Shown here in pieces: positions 1-12,092 of a stretch of 64,000 nt of DNA. Under the pieces are notes generated by a model that saw only the letters and a list, made by a program, of their open reading frames with translations, ran no database searches and had not been told where the DNA came from. This DNA is from Curvularia sp. ZM96 (lineage: Eukaryota > Ascomycota > Dothideomycetes > Pleosporales > Pleosporaceae): positions 4,092,001-4,156,000 of the forward strand of contig JAJGBQ010000005.1 of the NCBI GenBank assembly GCA_022457065.1, in the 5' to 3' direction. The translations under genes were made by a program, and so were the position numbers. Position 1 is the first letter of the stretch. Every line of letters begins with the position of its first letter.

Positions 1-27
1 GAGCGACCGGCGGGGACGACAGGCGCT

Positions 28-47
28 GCAGCAGCAGCAGCAGCAGC
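28..47. repeat. (GCA)n microsatellite
   Basis: Six perfect GCA units followed by GC. No supported reading frame crosses it, so it is treated as non-coding. Confidence 0.9.
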
Positions 48-285
48 CAAGCCGCGCGGGCTGATTAGCACTGCGACGCCTGTGCTGGACAAGGCCGTCC
101 CAAGCACCGCCCGTACCCATACGGCCGCCTCGTATGGAGCCCTCTACAGACCCTGCCGAGTGGCCACACGAGCAAACCCCCATGGCCCTTTCGGGCGTGT
201 GTCGATGGCCGTTTGTTCGGTGGGAGCACGACGACCAACCCGGGGCGACGGCCATCACCACCGCCTCGCACCTACGCCGACTGCT

Positions 286-340
286 ACCACCACCACTACC
301 ACCACCACCACCACCACCACCACCACCACAACCACAACCA
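286..340. repeat. (ACC)n microsatellite
   Basis: A run of ACC units with one CTACC interruption near the start and ACAACC variants at the end. It reads as poly-Pro, poly-His or poly-Thr in the three plus frames, which explains the odd open frames here. Confidence 0.9.
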
Positions 341-944
341 CGACGGCCACAGCAGCCGACCGGATCGTCGAGGCTGCCCGACTAGCGGGGCATGTGCGCG
401 GGCACGCGTGTGTGTAGTGTAGTGGTGGTCGTCAGAGTCAGTGGATGACTGCGGCACTCACCTCAGCGCCGCCCTCCTGTGTCGACGCACGCCGTCGCTT
501 GATCCAAATCTAAAGTCGAGCCAGAGGCGACGACGGGCCTGGCGGGTCAGATGGCGTGAAGAAAGCATCCCTGGACCGGCCCAGCTGCCACCACTCACTA
601 ACCAGGCCGTCGACCGAGGACCAGCTGCGCCTCAGGGCATGCGCGCGCCCGCCATTGGCTGCTCCCAACAACATGATGGCATGGGCACGGCAGCGAAAAG
701 GCAAGGCAAGGCCAGACCAGGCAAGGCGAGCCTCCAGCCCTCCCCACACACGCACTATCTCAATGCAGCATCAACAATGTACGTACAACTATGTACAGCC
801 GGTACATGGACGGCCTGCGCCCTGCAGTCTCAGCCATGGCAGCGGGCGAGTGAGCAATGGCTGCACGCGGCTTGGCTGGCCACACCGATGCGACAACGGC
901 ACAGCTGGCCGACTCTGACAAGTCCATGGTGTAACTTTTGCAGC

Positions 945-962
945 TGGATGGATGGATGGATG
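945..962. repeat. (TGGA)n microsatellite
   Basis: Four perfect TGGA units plus a partial one. A matching CATC-type run lies at about 1225-1240. Confidence 0.85.
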
Positions 963-1753
963 CGCAATGGCGACGAGCATGGGCTGATGATTAGATAGCC
1001 TGGGCGGGTTTGCGGATGGCGTCGTGCGAGGCCGTGCAGCAGCGCATCCATGGCATGGGCATGGCATGCCATGGAGCAGTCAATAATAACACGACAATAA
1101 TAACTCCAGCATCATCATCGACGTCGGACGTCTTGGAGCAGTCGTCGTAGTCGTCGTCGCCGCCGTTGTCGCGGTATGGTCAACGTCATCATCATCATGA
1201 CTCTGCTCATGCTCGTCTCACTCATCCATCCATCCATGTGTCCGCTCTCTTGACCATGGCCAGCGACTTCATCTCCGCCCATGCCGTGTCGTCGCCAGTG
1301 GCCGTGCTGCAGGCTGGTTGCCCGGCAGGCAAAAAACATTCCCTGCCAGCACCCTCAGACGCGATACGAAGCCAGCAGCCCAGGCCGCGGCCTAGCGGAC
1401 TCAGCGGTCTTACTTTACCCTAACCATGCCCTAAATCCGAGCCCGAACCCTGTCCAACGCGACGCTTTGCAGGCTTCGAGTTTTGGCTGCTGATGATCGT
1501 CCATCCTCTTTTTTTCTTTGCCCTTTGTGCTTCGTGTGACTTGCAATCAAGTGGACCCCCAGACCGCTGTCTCTCCTCGGCCACGCTGCCTGGGGCCAAT
1601 CGCGTCTTCCGCAGCCCCCGGCGCTAGACAAGCTGGCTGCTATCGACGCCCGTCGAATTGAACAAGTTGAGGCAATCTGCACTGCAGAACGCCCCTGACG
1701 AAACGCATATTGGCCGTGTGAGCGAGTGTGTGTGTGGTGCGTGAGCAGGAGCC

Positions 1754-1771
1754 TGTGTGTGTGTGTATGTG
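1754..1771. repeat. (TG)n microsatellite
   Basis: Alternating TG with one TATG interruption, in non-coding DNA. Confidence 0.85.
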
Positions 1772-4700
1772 CGCGGGCGCCTCAGTTACTGCATTCTGGC
1801 ATGCCGGTCTTATTTCCAACCTGGCGCACACGGCTTGGTGCATCCACCATCCACTCGTCCCATTGCCAACTGCACGGCACTACTAGCACCAACTCCATGT
1901 TTGCTTTCTTGTCGAGTCCGCCTGCTTGGCCCCTACAGTAGCAACACGCCTCTCGACTGTGCTGAGGCCCGCAGCGCTAACCGTGGAACCGTGACCAAGT
2001 ATTGCTTTGGCAAGCAAGGGATACGCAGATACGCAGCAGCCCCGTAATCTATCCATACCTAGTAGTCTCCGGCCATATAGGAGCGGCGCTGCCATACTAC
2101 GAGGCTGCTGCTCAGCAATGGTGGAGCACAACAACCGCCGCCATGCGTAACCATTGCAGATTGCAGGGGTGCCGGTGAGAAAAAAAAAGGACTGCGAAGA
2201 AAAAAACCCACACCCCAGGCTGCCCGCGTAATCAACGGTGCGTCCATGACACGGACAATGGCGAACGCTTTGCAAGCAGGGAAGGCAGAGAGAGCATGAT
2301 TGCGCTCGCCATGCCGGTTAGCTCTAAGATTTGTCGGCGACGAAGATCAAGTGGGCTCGTGGGATACGGCGTGCCATCAGGTATCGGTTCCATGTCGGTG
2401 TTGGGGGAACAGCGAGGGGGGTCGAGATCTCAAACATGTCCGGTCTTTGCTGCAGGCAAACGGGATGCTCGGGATGGCTATTGAGTCGCCTGTGCTGGCG
2501 GCGAATCGCTGCCAAGCCCCGCTCCAACCGTGGGCGGCGTCGTCGCTGTGCTGCACTGGTGATGCATCGAGTGTCGACACTAGCCGGGCGACGTGCTCGC
2601 AGGAATCGTCGTAGGACGTGAATACACGGTACCATACCATTACAGGCTCCGTGATGGACTCGACAGCCAGCAGCGCCGTGGAGACGCAATGCTGCCTAGC
2701 TCGGCATAGCACTACGGGCCCGCGCTCGGCTCCGCCTTCCTTTCATCATCATCATCATTCAAGTGCTCCATTTCCACCTCACCCCGATCACCATATACGA
2801 CTCCAGTAGCGCGAGTCGTTACCCGACGCCCTGCCCAGTCATGGATATCTCAATCCCACTGCCAGTCTGGTCCACGACCCGTCCTCCCTAGGCCCCTTCC
2901 GGCACATGTATTAGCTCGCCCATCAGGCGCGCGCTGAGACGTACCGTGCTTCTATACGACGCGTACACGCTTGCGGGACATGTCATCTATTGTCAATAGA
3001 AAATTCGCCGTCTGTTTCGCAACCCTCGTGTCTGCCGAGCCGCACCATGGGAGCTCGTCTAGTGCAAAGCCATCGTGTGCCGCAATCCGGCGACAACCAT
3101 ATCCGCCCTGTCTCGCCAGGGTTGGCCAGAGGCAAGGCAAGGAAAAGGAACAAGAGAAAAAAACCAGTAACTGCTGACCAAGCCTTTACGGCATCCCATC
3201 CCTGGCGGCTGCTCCATCGGCCCCAGATGCAGTCAGAGTCGACTTGGTCACTCGCCTTGGCTTGTCAAAAGGTCGACGCCGCTGCGGCTCGCTGAATCCG
3301 GTCTGCAAGCTTTGCGTCCTAGCGGCTCGCTCGCAAAAGCACAGCGCCATACACCGACGCACTGTCTCGTGCAAGCCAAAAGCCTCATGCCGACTCAGCA
3401 CCGTATCTATTTGCACTTTTCGCCACACAACAAATCCGCCCTCTCTCTGCCTTGACAACGTTAGTTTCCACTGCATCCTTCCCCGTCCCATCTCACGTCT
3501 ATCCCCGCTCTCTGGTTCGCTCAATCAAGTAGGTAAGACGACCCCTGACAAATAAGCACAGCCGAACGAACCCCACGCTCAGCGCAATTACGCCTTTGTC
3601 CAACAACCCATTCAAAACTCAAGGCATCCGTGTCCCGCTCGACACGTCCCTTGCTCGACCTTGTATGCCGTTTGTATCAAGGCATATAGTGACATGCAAC
3701 CATCCGGCCTCAGAGACTCATTCGTCCGGCACCGTCACAGCATGCTGACTGGTCAGACCACATCCACTCTCAGCGCGCACGATAGCCTTTTCATCAAGGG
3801 GCCTACCAATGCTTGCTTTGCATCGGAAATTGATCATGAATGTATACTACAAGGGCCTGTGTATCGATCTACCGACTAACCCTAGTGTGTGTGCCCGGTG
3901 CACATACTCCATACTCTCTCACCTTCTTACTCACACATGACCCAAACTACCCATCTTCGCAGTCCGTCCTGCCATAACCGTCACCCTCGTGTTACGCCAC
4001 ATGGCCCGTTTAGCGAAAAGATCCCCTCTCCCCCCCGCCCGCTTCCCCCCCTTCTCTGTGTGACCAAGTTACACCTCATAATACAACCCCCATGCTTCTG
4101 CTTCCCCTGTCCATGCAGCATGTTCCTTCTACTTACGCCAACGATAAACGGTCCCGAGATCGGTAGGACGATGACCACCACCCAGCGCCTGGAGTATCTT
4201 GGGGCCAACTGGCTAGATTGGGGCCCTTTCCTTACTTTGTCATGGGCAATATGCTTTCGCCGGCTACACTGCACATGATCCACGTTTCGCTGGCCGCCTA
4301 GCGCTGGTCATAGCCAACAATGAGCTTACTAGCAGCTCCTCGAAATCAGGCGGTGCTTTTATGCGTCCAGCCACCAATGTCACCACTTTCGTAGCGACCA
4401 TCTGAGCACAGTCTAACAGATATTGCACGTCACGTTCCATCATGCATGTTTGCGTTTGCAAGTTCGCAGCTGATGACTAGCTGGTACCGCCGCATCGGCG
4501 GCACGCAAATGTGGCTGCAAGAGGGGACCCCTGCCAAAGGCCGCAGCACCTCACTTTACACCTACACTTGAACGCTTCCAAACATCTCAAATGATAAAGG
4601 TGTTTCTCACCTCAACCCAAGCCCGTCCCCACGCCACCTTGCATGTCACCACAGCAGTCTGTGCCGTCTAAGCGTACAATGCGGGTCATGCAATCGTCCT

Positions 4701-6079
4701 CGAACAAGCTATAGCCACAGATGGATGCTCACGGCTGCTCAGCCTCGTGCAGCGACAGGGAAAACGAATGCAAGCAGGCTACTACCAACGGCCGTCGAGC
4801 CAAATCAGATGTGAGACGCGCAGATTGTCTCACTCAGCTCGTGTAGGCGGAGCGCCGGCCCACCGCCTCATCAACTTCCTCTGCCTACTATACTCCGTAC
4901 ACGTACGTCTTGACAAGGAACAATATGCGGACCACACACCCGCAATCGGCCCACATTCGCTTTCATGTGCACCGCCCTTCATGTACAAACATCTCCTCTA
5001 GTCACCTGGCAATGATACCCACCTAGCTTGGCCTTGCCACCGACACCGTCAAAGAAGACAACTTGGGCTTGTCAGGTGAAGCCTCACAGGTCAGCCTGTT
5101 GCCGTTGCTTTCTTATCTCGTGTAGTGTTGTATCCTTGTTCTTTTTTCTTCGCTTCCAATCCTTCATGAATGCTGTTTTCTCCTTGTTTCTTGACTAATG
5201 CTCATCTGCTTTTTGTTGCGATACAAAGTCCGTTGCATGTGATACACGAGCATGTGCCCCAGAGATGGTTCCACAGTCCGGAATGAGAAAAGCATGCGGC
5301 TCTGCAACACAGAATAAGCCATAATCGTATCTCTTGCTGACATTAACGGACTTTGTAGGTTACTTCCACAAATTACTTTTCCGCATCGCGACGATAAAGG
5401 AAAGCAAGCTAGTACAGCGCCGAAAACGTACAGATTGTACATGTGGGGATCTGACTGCATCATTGAGGCTGTTTTGAAGAACTGTGCATCACGCTAAATT
5501 CGCCCTTTACGACGGAAGCATCAACAGTGTTAGTGTTGGAAAAACGAAAGCATCTGTCTCTCGTCACACGGAACTCAGCTTCGTCTGATGAAACTTTACT
5601 CAGCTTCACTCGACGCGTGGTTTATACGAAGCCAAGCAGTCAACCGAGGTCGTTCAATACCCTGATCCTGCAAAACTCTACAACCCCCAATACGCATACG
5701 AATCCTCACACGTACACATTCCCCTATCACCGCAAGCGGATCTCCACCCATCACTCCCCTCCTTTCCTTACCAGGAACATAGCCACCCATTTTCTCTCCA
5801 CCACCCTTTCTTTCACCCATCTCGTCTCACCTGCCCTTCCCGCACGTCCCTCCATCCACCCCTTCATAACCCCCCCACCTTACCACCTCATCCTTTCCAT
5901 CCCTAATCTAATTTGCCCTATCCCATTCATTGTTATTCCCTGTCCCCGACCCTAAAATAAAAATAGCATTAGATCCTGCCCCCTCTCCCTCCGTCCAAAA
6001 CGCCCCCACCGTCATCGTCATCAGACATAATCTCACCGCACAAGCCCCTCATTTTCATACATAGTACCGCCGCAGGGCA

Positions 6080-6095
6080 ATATATATATATATAT
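6080..6095. repeat. (TA)n microsatellite
   Basis: An alternating A/T run of about 14 nt followed by T-rich sequence. It resembles a strong TATA element, but no gene starts within a plausible distance downstream on the plus strand. Confidence 0.8.
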
Positions 6096-6240
6096 TTTCT
6101 TTAAAACGTGAAGATCCGATCCCACTTTAACACCTTTGTTTCAGCGTGCGACGGGCCTGTGTTTCATTTTGCGTATGTAATCTGCCCCGTCGGTAATTGG
6201 GGGGGGAATACATACCCCGAGTCTGCAGGGCGCAAAGAGG

Positions 6241-6252
6241 GAGAGAGAGAGA
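6241..6252. repeat. (GA)n microsatellite
   Basis: Short GA run in a purine-rich stretch; a second GA run with interruptions lies at about 6440-6456. Confidence 0.75.
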
Positions 6253-6746
6253 TGATGTGGGGTGGAGGGGGTGTTTAAGACAAAAATAAATGAGATGAGA
6301 AGATGGCCGGATAACTAGATGGATGTCTTGATTGTGCTGTTTATATCGTGGCGTGGGTGAAACCGATATAGCAAGGTGTGTATGTTATGTGGGCCTTGGG
6401 TTCCTCGCATCGAGGGCGCATGTGTAAGATGGATGTGGGAGAAAGAGAGAGAGAGGGTCAGAGATTGACACCGTGATGTTGATATTCGTGACAAGTTGGA
6501 TTTTTTTCGCAATGAACAAATCCAAAGCGTATGTATCGCTCTCTCTTGTATTTCCAAACATCTCTCTCTATCTTTTCTTGCCCGAAAGAGAGGAGATGGA
6601 CATCATAGTTCAAATTCGTCAAGCTCCAAATACCACAGGATTCTGATGTCACCCCAAAAAGAACCCTTAAGTGTGTATGCGATTTTCCATAAAGATACAC
6701 ATTATATATGATACACAACCGCCCCCTCGAGTGCCCATTCCATTCA

Positions 6747-7801
6747 CTAGAACAACCGGTTGTCCGCACTCGCCTTGGCCGCATCCTTCCTTGCACTCTG
6801 CTTCTTCTTGTCCTTTGCCTCACCAGGCGGCTTGAAGAACAAACTCGGGCTCTCGCCCTGCTTGACCATGTACGTCAGATAGCCGCGGTGCGCAGGGTCG
6901 CGGTAGTACTCGATATCTTTTCTCGAGGTAGCGTCGGGTAGTCTGTACTTGTATTTCTCGTTGACTTGCTTCATGACGGCGGCCATGGCCTCGCGCTTCT
7001 TTTCTTCTGCAGCCGTCTGTAAGGCGGAGAGGATGGGCGATGGGATCTTGACGGCGGGCGTGTGGCTGGTGAGAGCGACGAGCGACGGCGAGGCTTGTAG
7101 AGAGATCGTCGGGTGCGTTTCTCCGCGCAGCACGCGCTTGATAGCCGTGGGGGAATAGAAGCGTGTGGTTACGCTGCCGCCCAGGGCTTCGATGCGTGCA
7201 ATGGCTTCGGCAGACGCCCGCGATACAACAATGTGGATGGGCGTGGTGAGTTGCTCGGGATTCTGACATATACGATTAGCCCCTCCTGCGAAACATACGC
7301 TTGCAGCTGGTGTCTTCATACTCTTGCCAGCAGCTTCACGCCATGTCTCTTAACCCCATGCAGACACCTCGACTTGGCCAATTCCTTCATCGTAATCGGC
7401 TTCTTGGGGTCTAGCCGCCCCTGATCAATCCAACTTTGTATCCGATCGAGATTAATCGGTGACATCTCCACCTTGAACGGATTGTGCTTTCCCCGCCCTC
7501 GCTCGGGATTCGTGATCCATTGTGGTGTCTGGCCTCCCTCGAACCCAGCGGGAACCTTTCCATGGGCGTGTTGACCTTTCTGACCGCGACCAGCTGTCTT
7601 GCCTTTTCCCGAGGCGGGACCGCGTCCTCGTCGGATCTTTTTGTTGTATGCGCCGCTCGTGTCAGAGAGCGAGGACAAAATCGAGGCGCATCGTGCCTGT
7701 GTGGGGAGCACGAAGGCGGCGGCTACCGGTGTTGTGCATGGCCGGGCGGCAGAACAGAGTAGCGACGAGGCGAAGCGGACAGCTCGTAGCCGGGGCGGCA
7801 T
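6747..7801 (-). CDS. mrpl10: mitochondrial large-subunit ribosomal protein uL15m (MRPL10/L15 type)
   Basis: Structural protein of the mitochondrial large ribosomal subunit. Two exons, 7801-7322 and 7262-6747, are joined across a 59-nt phase-0 intron (GTATGA...GTCAG); without splicing the first frame stops after LLARV. The product is about 331 aa. The N-terminus is Arg/Ala/Ser-rich with no acid residues, as expected of a mitochondrial presequence. The Gly/Arg/Lys-rich uL15 signature (RRGRGPASGKGKTAGRG) follows at about residues 57-73, with HGKVPAGFEGGQTP behind it. Exon 2 carries the uL15 beta-alpha fold (IHIVVSRASAEAIARIEALGG) and a fungal mitochondrial C-terminal extension ending in basic residues. 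The start was chosen because the presequence begins there. Identification of the family is firm; the symbol follows yeast naming. Confidence 0.93.
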
Positions 7802-9616
7802 GGCTGCTGTTGGGCAATTGAGCGTCCTGGTAGGGTTGGTGATGGCCGACTTGTGAAGTTTCGAGGTTGACTAAGCTTCTCCGCGGCGTCTAACCGCTTT
7901 GGGCAGTATCGCGGGCGTACACAGAGGATTGTATGTAAGAACTCGTCAAATCTGTCAAAACAGGAAGGGTTTACTTTCGAGAGCTTTCAAGTGTTCTTTA
8001 CGATTACGTTACTTGCTGTTCGATGACTGAAAAGGACACAAGAAAGTGCTAGTTGCCTCAAACGGCAAAGCTATAGACAAATATGAGATTTCAAAATGAT
8101 AAGATATTGAACCAGGTGATGAGCAGGCTGATTTCATTGTTGTCCAGGTACCACTATTTGAATTACGTTTGTTTGTTAAAGATTCCTGTCAATAGTGGGT
8201 AAATAAACCCAACCCTTCACCTGTAGTTACCTGCAATGTGCTTTTTCTATTTGCGAGAGTATTTCACGTTCATTTTATGCACACCATTCTCAAGGTGATG
8301 TATCTTCCAAGAGGTTAAATATTAAGACTTCAGTCTTTGTACCCATCAGTCAGATGCCCAAGACGTGGATGCTAGGTGTTTTTGGCTCACACGTACGCAT
8401 TCGGATCATGCGAGAGTTACTTCCAAGCACGAAGTTTCATGGCGGAGGAGAGCCCATGAACGTACGATACAAAACGATTAGACTAGTACTGGGGCAAGAG
8501 GAATATTGTACTGGTGGACAGGTCCTCGAGCTTGAGGCTACTCAGTCCTGAAAACATCTTGATGTTCGTTACTGCCACGTTCTGAATATGTGCTACGTAT
8601 ACGCATCAACACCATACATTTTGGACCATGGGATTGCTTCACTGAAGAATATTGTCATTCACTCCGTGAGTACTCTAACATAGAACTTACTATGTGGACG
8701 ACACCTCCAATACCTAATGAGTATATCCGACACTTGATACCCTCTCCCTATATCTACCAGCCACGCCAGACAGTCAATGATATCACACCCAACAGTCGGT
8801 AATATCACGCCATGTAGCTAGGAGAAAACCCAAAGGGCACTCTATTCCATTGCTGCCTATCCTCGGTTAATTGAAGGAGTTTGAAGGATCAACATGCCAA
8901 GCTTGTTGAGAATCCTACACTGCATGAGCAGCCTGGAATTACATAAAGAAGGTGTTTCTGTCCTGATACCCACACATCTCGCTCGTAACCTCGAGCGTCA
9001 TTTGTAAGCATACTCATCTCGCTTGGGAGGAATCTGGAACAGCGTACCTAAACCCCGAGTCATGAATGGAGATAGCATCTAACTCCGCGGGCCAAGATCT
9101 TGAAATTCGAAGACCTTCGCTTTCTGGTGAATGTCAAGAGTTGGTCCATTGGGGGCCTTAACGAGCCTAGAAACGTTTTCTTGGCATGGCAGGTAGTTGC
9201 ATAGGTAGCAAGTATGATTTCATACGTAAGTCTCTATTGCAACTTTAGCGGCATACCACGATTAATCCTAAGGGCTTCTAGATCAGAGCAATAGGCGATT
9301 TGATTAGCTCTAAGAAGATACTTGGAGTTTGTGGCTGGAGCAGCTAGGAGTTAGTACGTAGGGCGGCTGAAGCAGCTGAAGCAGCCAACAACCAGTAGTC
9401 AGAGCAACTATATCTGAAGGCGTACCCCTCTTCAGCGCCCTTTCAGGGCTTCCGGTGTTATTAATTGGCTGAGCACTACTGTTGCCTTGGGGCACGGATT
9501 ATCTATATATATTTAAGACACCACGATTCTTCCACGTTATCGCGACATTCAATTGCGAGCTCTCCGTTTTCTTCGTCGAGGAAAAGAGCGCACACAAATC
9601 AATCTTGACAATCGCA
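7802..9616. other. intergenic, AT-richer DNA
   Basis: Between the uL15m start and the RidA-type gene. From about 7.95 to 9.3 kb the DNA is visibly richer in A and T than the flanks and only small unconvincing open frames occur. A 9-nt tandem (CTGAAGCAG-type) sits near 9366-9384. It may include worn repeat or gene remnants, but I cannot identify any. Confidence 0.5.
9504..9514 (+). promoter_or_regulatory. TATA-like element of the RidA-type gene
   Basis: An alternating TATATATA run about 105-115 nt before the ATG at 9617, a usual distance for a fungal TATA box with a short leader. Confidence 0.5.
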
Positions 9617-10072
9617 ATGTCACACCTTCAGTACTTCGACTACCCCGGCTTCGGTGAACGCACCAAACAGCACCTCAACAGCAGCCAGGCCGTCCGCGTT
9701 GGTAACTACATTGAGATTTCTGGTCAAGGTATTTCTACACCACATGTATCTACAACATCTCACTTACAAGCTGCAGGTGGCTGGGATCGCGATACAGAAG
9801 AGTTCCCAAAGGAACTCTCCAAGGAAGTCGACCAAGCCTTTGACAACGTCGAACATGCGATCCAGCACGCGGGCGGCAAAGGCTGGGACCAGGTGTACAA
9901 GCTTCGGGTTTACGTCGCGGTCCCAATCGACGAAATAGCCGAGCCCATTGTTCGTAACCTGAAGGAGAGGTGCAAGAACCATGGGCCGATTATGACTGCT
10001 GTGCAGGTGGCGGGTTTGTATAGGAATATGCGGATTGAGATTGAGGCTGTAGCGGATTTGGGAAATAGTTAG
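9617..10072 (+). CDS. RidA/YjgF/YER057c/UK114 family protein
   Basis: Small trimer-forming family; canonical members hydrolyse reactive enamine/imine intermediates. The model joins 9617-9728 and 9777-10072 across a 48-nt intron (GTATTT...CTGCAG) and gives 135 aa, the normal family length. An in-frame reading without splicing also exists but inserts 16 residues after SGQG, before the conserved GGW step. Family landmarks are NYIEISGQGGWD near residues 30-41, QAFDNVEHAIQHAGG in the middle, and the C-terminal RIEIEAVA strand. In the strand where E. coli RidA has its substrate-binding arginine (residue 105), this protein reads PIMTAVQVAGL, with Met at the aligned site. So it belongs to the fold but probably not to the classical imine deaminase group. 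The upstream TTG extension was rejected in favour of the ATG. Confidence 0.85.
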   Translation: MSHLQYFDYPGFGERTKQHLNSSQAVRVGNYIEISGQGISTPHVSTTSHLQAAGGWDRDTEEFPKELSKEVDQAFDNVEHAIQHAGGKGWDQVYKLRVYVAVPIDEIAEPIVRNLKERCKNHGPIMTAVQVAGLYRNMRIEIEAVADLGNS

Positions 10073-10988
10073 TTAGATTAGGGGTAAAGAACTTGCTCTA
10101 CCGTTGGTGGATGTTTGGCATGAGAGATATTTGGTTTCTGCTGCATTTGATTCTCAACGAAACAAGTCTTCGTCGACAGCCAGTGTAGATTTGGGCTTCG
10201 TCCTAAAGTCTGCTCTTGTCGTGGGAATGGAGCTGTTAAATAATGATTGGAATATATCCAAATAGGAAATACAAAACGATGGCTGAATACGAATTCAACT
10301 GCAGGGCTTAATTGAAATCATGTATATTTGTCATTAGGGCTTGGTTATATGTTCCTCCGCCCAGGTGATGGCTACGGCGCCGAGGCGTGAAGGTACCATC
10401 AAACTGGTGTGACATTATCTTTGCAACGGTCAGGTGTGTTAGAGATCTTGCAAATACCAGACAAGCAAAAGGCGCTATGATCAGAGCTAAAATGGGTCAC
10501 TATTCTAGCTCCTGTGCCTCTACTCATCGGTAGGCTGGGTAGGGCGGCCGCTTTTCGGATGCAACGTTAAGGGACGATTGCTAGACGAAGCAGATGTAAA
10601 CCAGAAATAAACAAACAAGAGTCTGTTGAGGTTTGCGCAGATCATGGAAGCAAAACAAAGTTAGGTTTTGTGCATCATTGTGAGGGCTGGCTGATAGTAT
10701 GGGCGCCTCCGTCATAGGGTCTCACCAAGTGGGGCCGGAGTTGTGCCACCACGTTGGTTTCCAATCACCACAACCACCGTTCTTTCTCCCATCTCTTCGG
10801 ATGTACAAGCAGCGGGCTCCAGTTTCTGCAGCTGCAAGTTAACACACGTTCAACACCAGCGAGCGATTTGTTTTTAAGCCACCCGACGTTAGCGGTCATA
10901 CTCCGGGCGTTCTCCGATAGCGAGTACCTAACTTGTTTGCTCTGCTTTCAGCTGAGCCATCGAACCTCCATGCCCGCTTCTGCGCAAA
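10073..10988. other. intergenic region
   Basis: No gene supported. It holds the 3' flank of the RidA-type gene and the promoter side of the first DUF7730 gene. A frame with ATG at 10971 runs into stops at 11137 and does not join the DUF7730 exon convincingly. Confidence 0.5.
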
Positions 10989-12092
10989 ATGACTGGACAC
11001 CGTTTCCGCGACCAGGCAAAAAGGATCAGGAACAAAACTGGAAGATACTTACAGACAGCAGCTTGGCAGACGTGCAAATGTCTCTTTTGGACAGTCTGCT
11101 CGCCTTGCCTTTGTTGTATCGTACTGATACTGCCTAACCGAAACAGACGAACGCCAAGAGTGCACATTGAGGCTCCAAAGCCTATGCTACCTTGCCCACG
11201 CAGGCGTGCTCTAACTATTCAGTCGACGAGCTTAGAGGAGTATCAAAAGACACTGCCTCAAGATCGATCTTCTTTCATGACCAAACTGCCCTTGGAAATA
11301 AGGCGGATGATTTATGAAAAAGCATTAGGGGACGTGCCTATACATCTTGCGCTTCTTGATGGCAAGTTGAATGCTCGGCGATGCTCTATCAGGAATTGCG
11401 CCTGTTTCCTCCAGCCCCTTGGAAACAAACATAAAATGGACATTGCCATTCCTTTGTTAAGGACATGTCGCCGTATGTAAGTCATCTCCATCCTCCATCT
11501 GGTTATAGATGCTCTACATGATGTTTGATTGCAAAAGAAAGAGGTGGGATGCAAAGTGCCAAGGACGAGCTTGAAAGGATCTCATTTCAGTGCTACAGCT
11601 AACTGATGGACGATCAGCTACTCGGAAGCCATCGAATATCTCTACAGAGCGAACAGATTCTTTGTTTGCACAGACCTTGAAGACTACCCAACCACAGGGT
11701 ACTTACCATATTTCATTCTGTCCGAGAGAATCACTCAAATCACCAATTTTCGCCTTGACTGGGACTTTGATCGACTCGGGTTCTTCCAAGTGGACCTCAT
11801 GTTTGGGCCACATCTGGATGAATGGTATAGGACGTGGGATGTGCTACGCAGTATGACTGGCCTTCGAACGCTGCATATCCGGTTTTTCTTCGCTTTGGAT
11901 CTCTGGCAGCAATGCTATGGTGATTTCTGGAAACAGAACGGCAAAGAACTCCTCGAGCCGGTCAAGAAGATCACAGTTCCAAAAGACTTCGTGGTCACTC
12001 TTCCCGACTGGAGGTGCTCTACTGATCTCGATGCTGGAGAATCCAGATGCATCTTCAGATTGCCCGAGCGGAACGACGTTAGCTCCTCTTGA
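10989..12092 (+). CDS. DUF7730 domain protein, copy A
   Basis: Fungal protein of unknown function. Exons 10989-11476 and 11618-12092 give 320 aa. A hydrophobic, Cys-rich segment near residues 32-50 (CLFWTVCSPCLCCIVLIL) may anchor it to a membrane. The DUF7730 core starts with FMTKLPLEIRRMIYEKALG, an F-box-like opening, then DVPIHLAL and LLRTCRR before the intron. After the intron comes YSEAIEYLYRANRFF, the family's second landmark, and the exon continues through a Trp/Asp-rich stretch. The intron is phase 2 and is long for this window (141 nt); a small extra exon or a different acceptor inside it is possible. Copy B on the minus strand at 14520-15538 has its intron at the same site and phase, so the two are paralogues. 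Confidence 0.75.

Larger units (their letters stand above)
1..6746. other. gene-free, low-complexity 5' region
   Basis: I find no convincing gene in this stretch. Every open frame is short, overlaps others on the opposite strand, and encodes repetitive or biased peptide without a recognisable domain or paired splice sites. The first 1.3 kb is GC-rich with trinucleotide and tetranucleotide microsatellites. From about 3.4 to 6.1 kb the plus strand becomes pyrimidine-rich, with many CCC and CTC runs, and from about 6.2 kb purine-rich GA runs appear. Such a long empty stretch could be a promoter or untranslated leader of a gene to the left of the window, or a host for non-coding transcripts; the sequence alone does not decide. 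Confidence 0.6.

Noticed and set aside
441..998. 185-codon plus frame in the left region
   Set aside because: Overlapped by equally long frames on the other strand, low-complexity peptide, no domain, no start context or splice support.
1417..1438. Two CCCTAA units resembling telomeric repeats
   Set aside because: Only two units separated by CATG; not enough for an interstitial telomere array.
5527..5955. 142-codon plus frame rich in Pro, Thr, His and Ile
   Set aside because: Produced by the CT-rich tract; composition explains the lack of stops.
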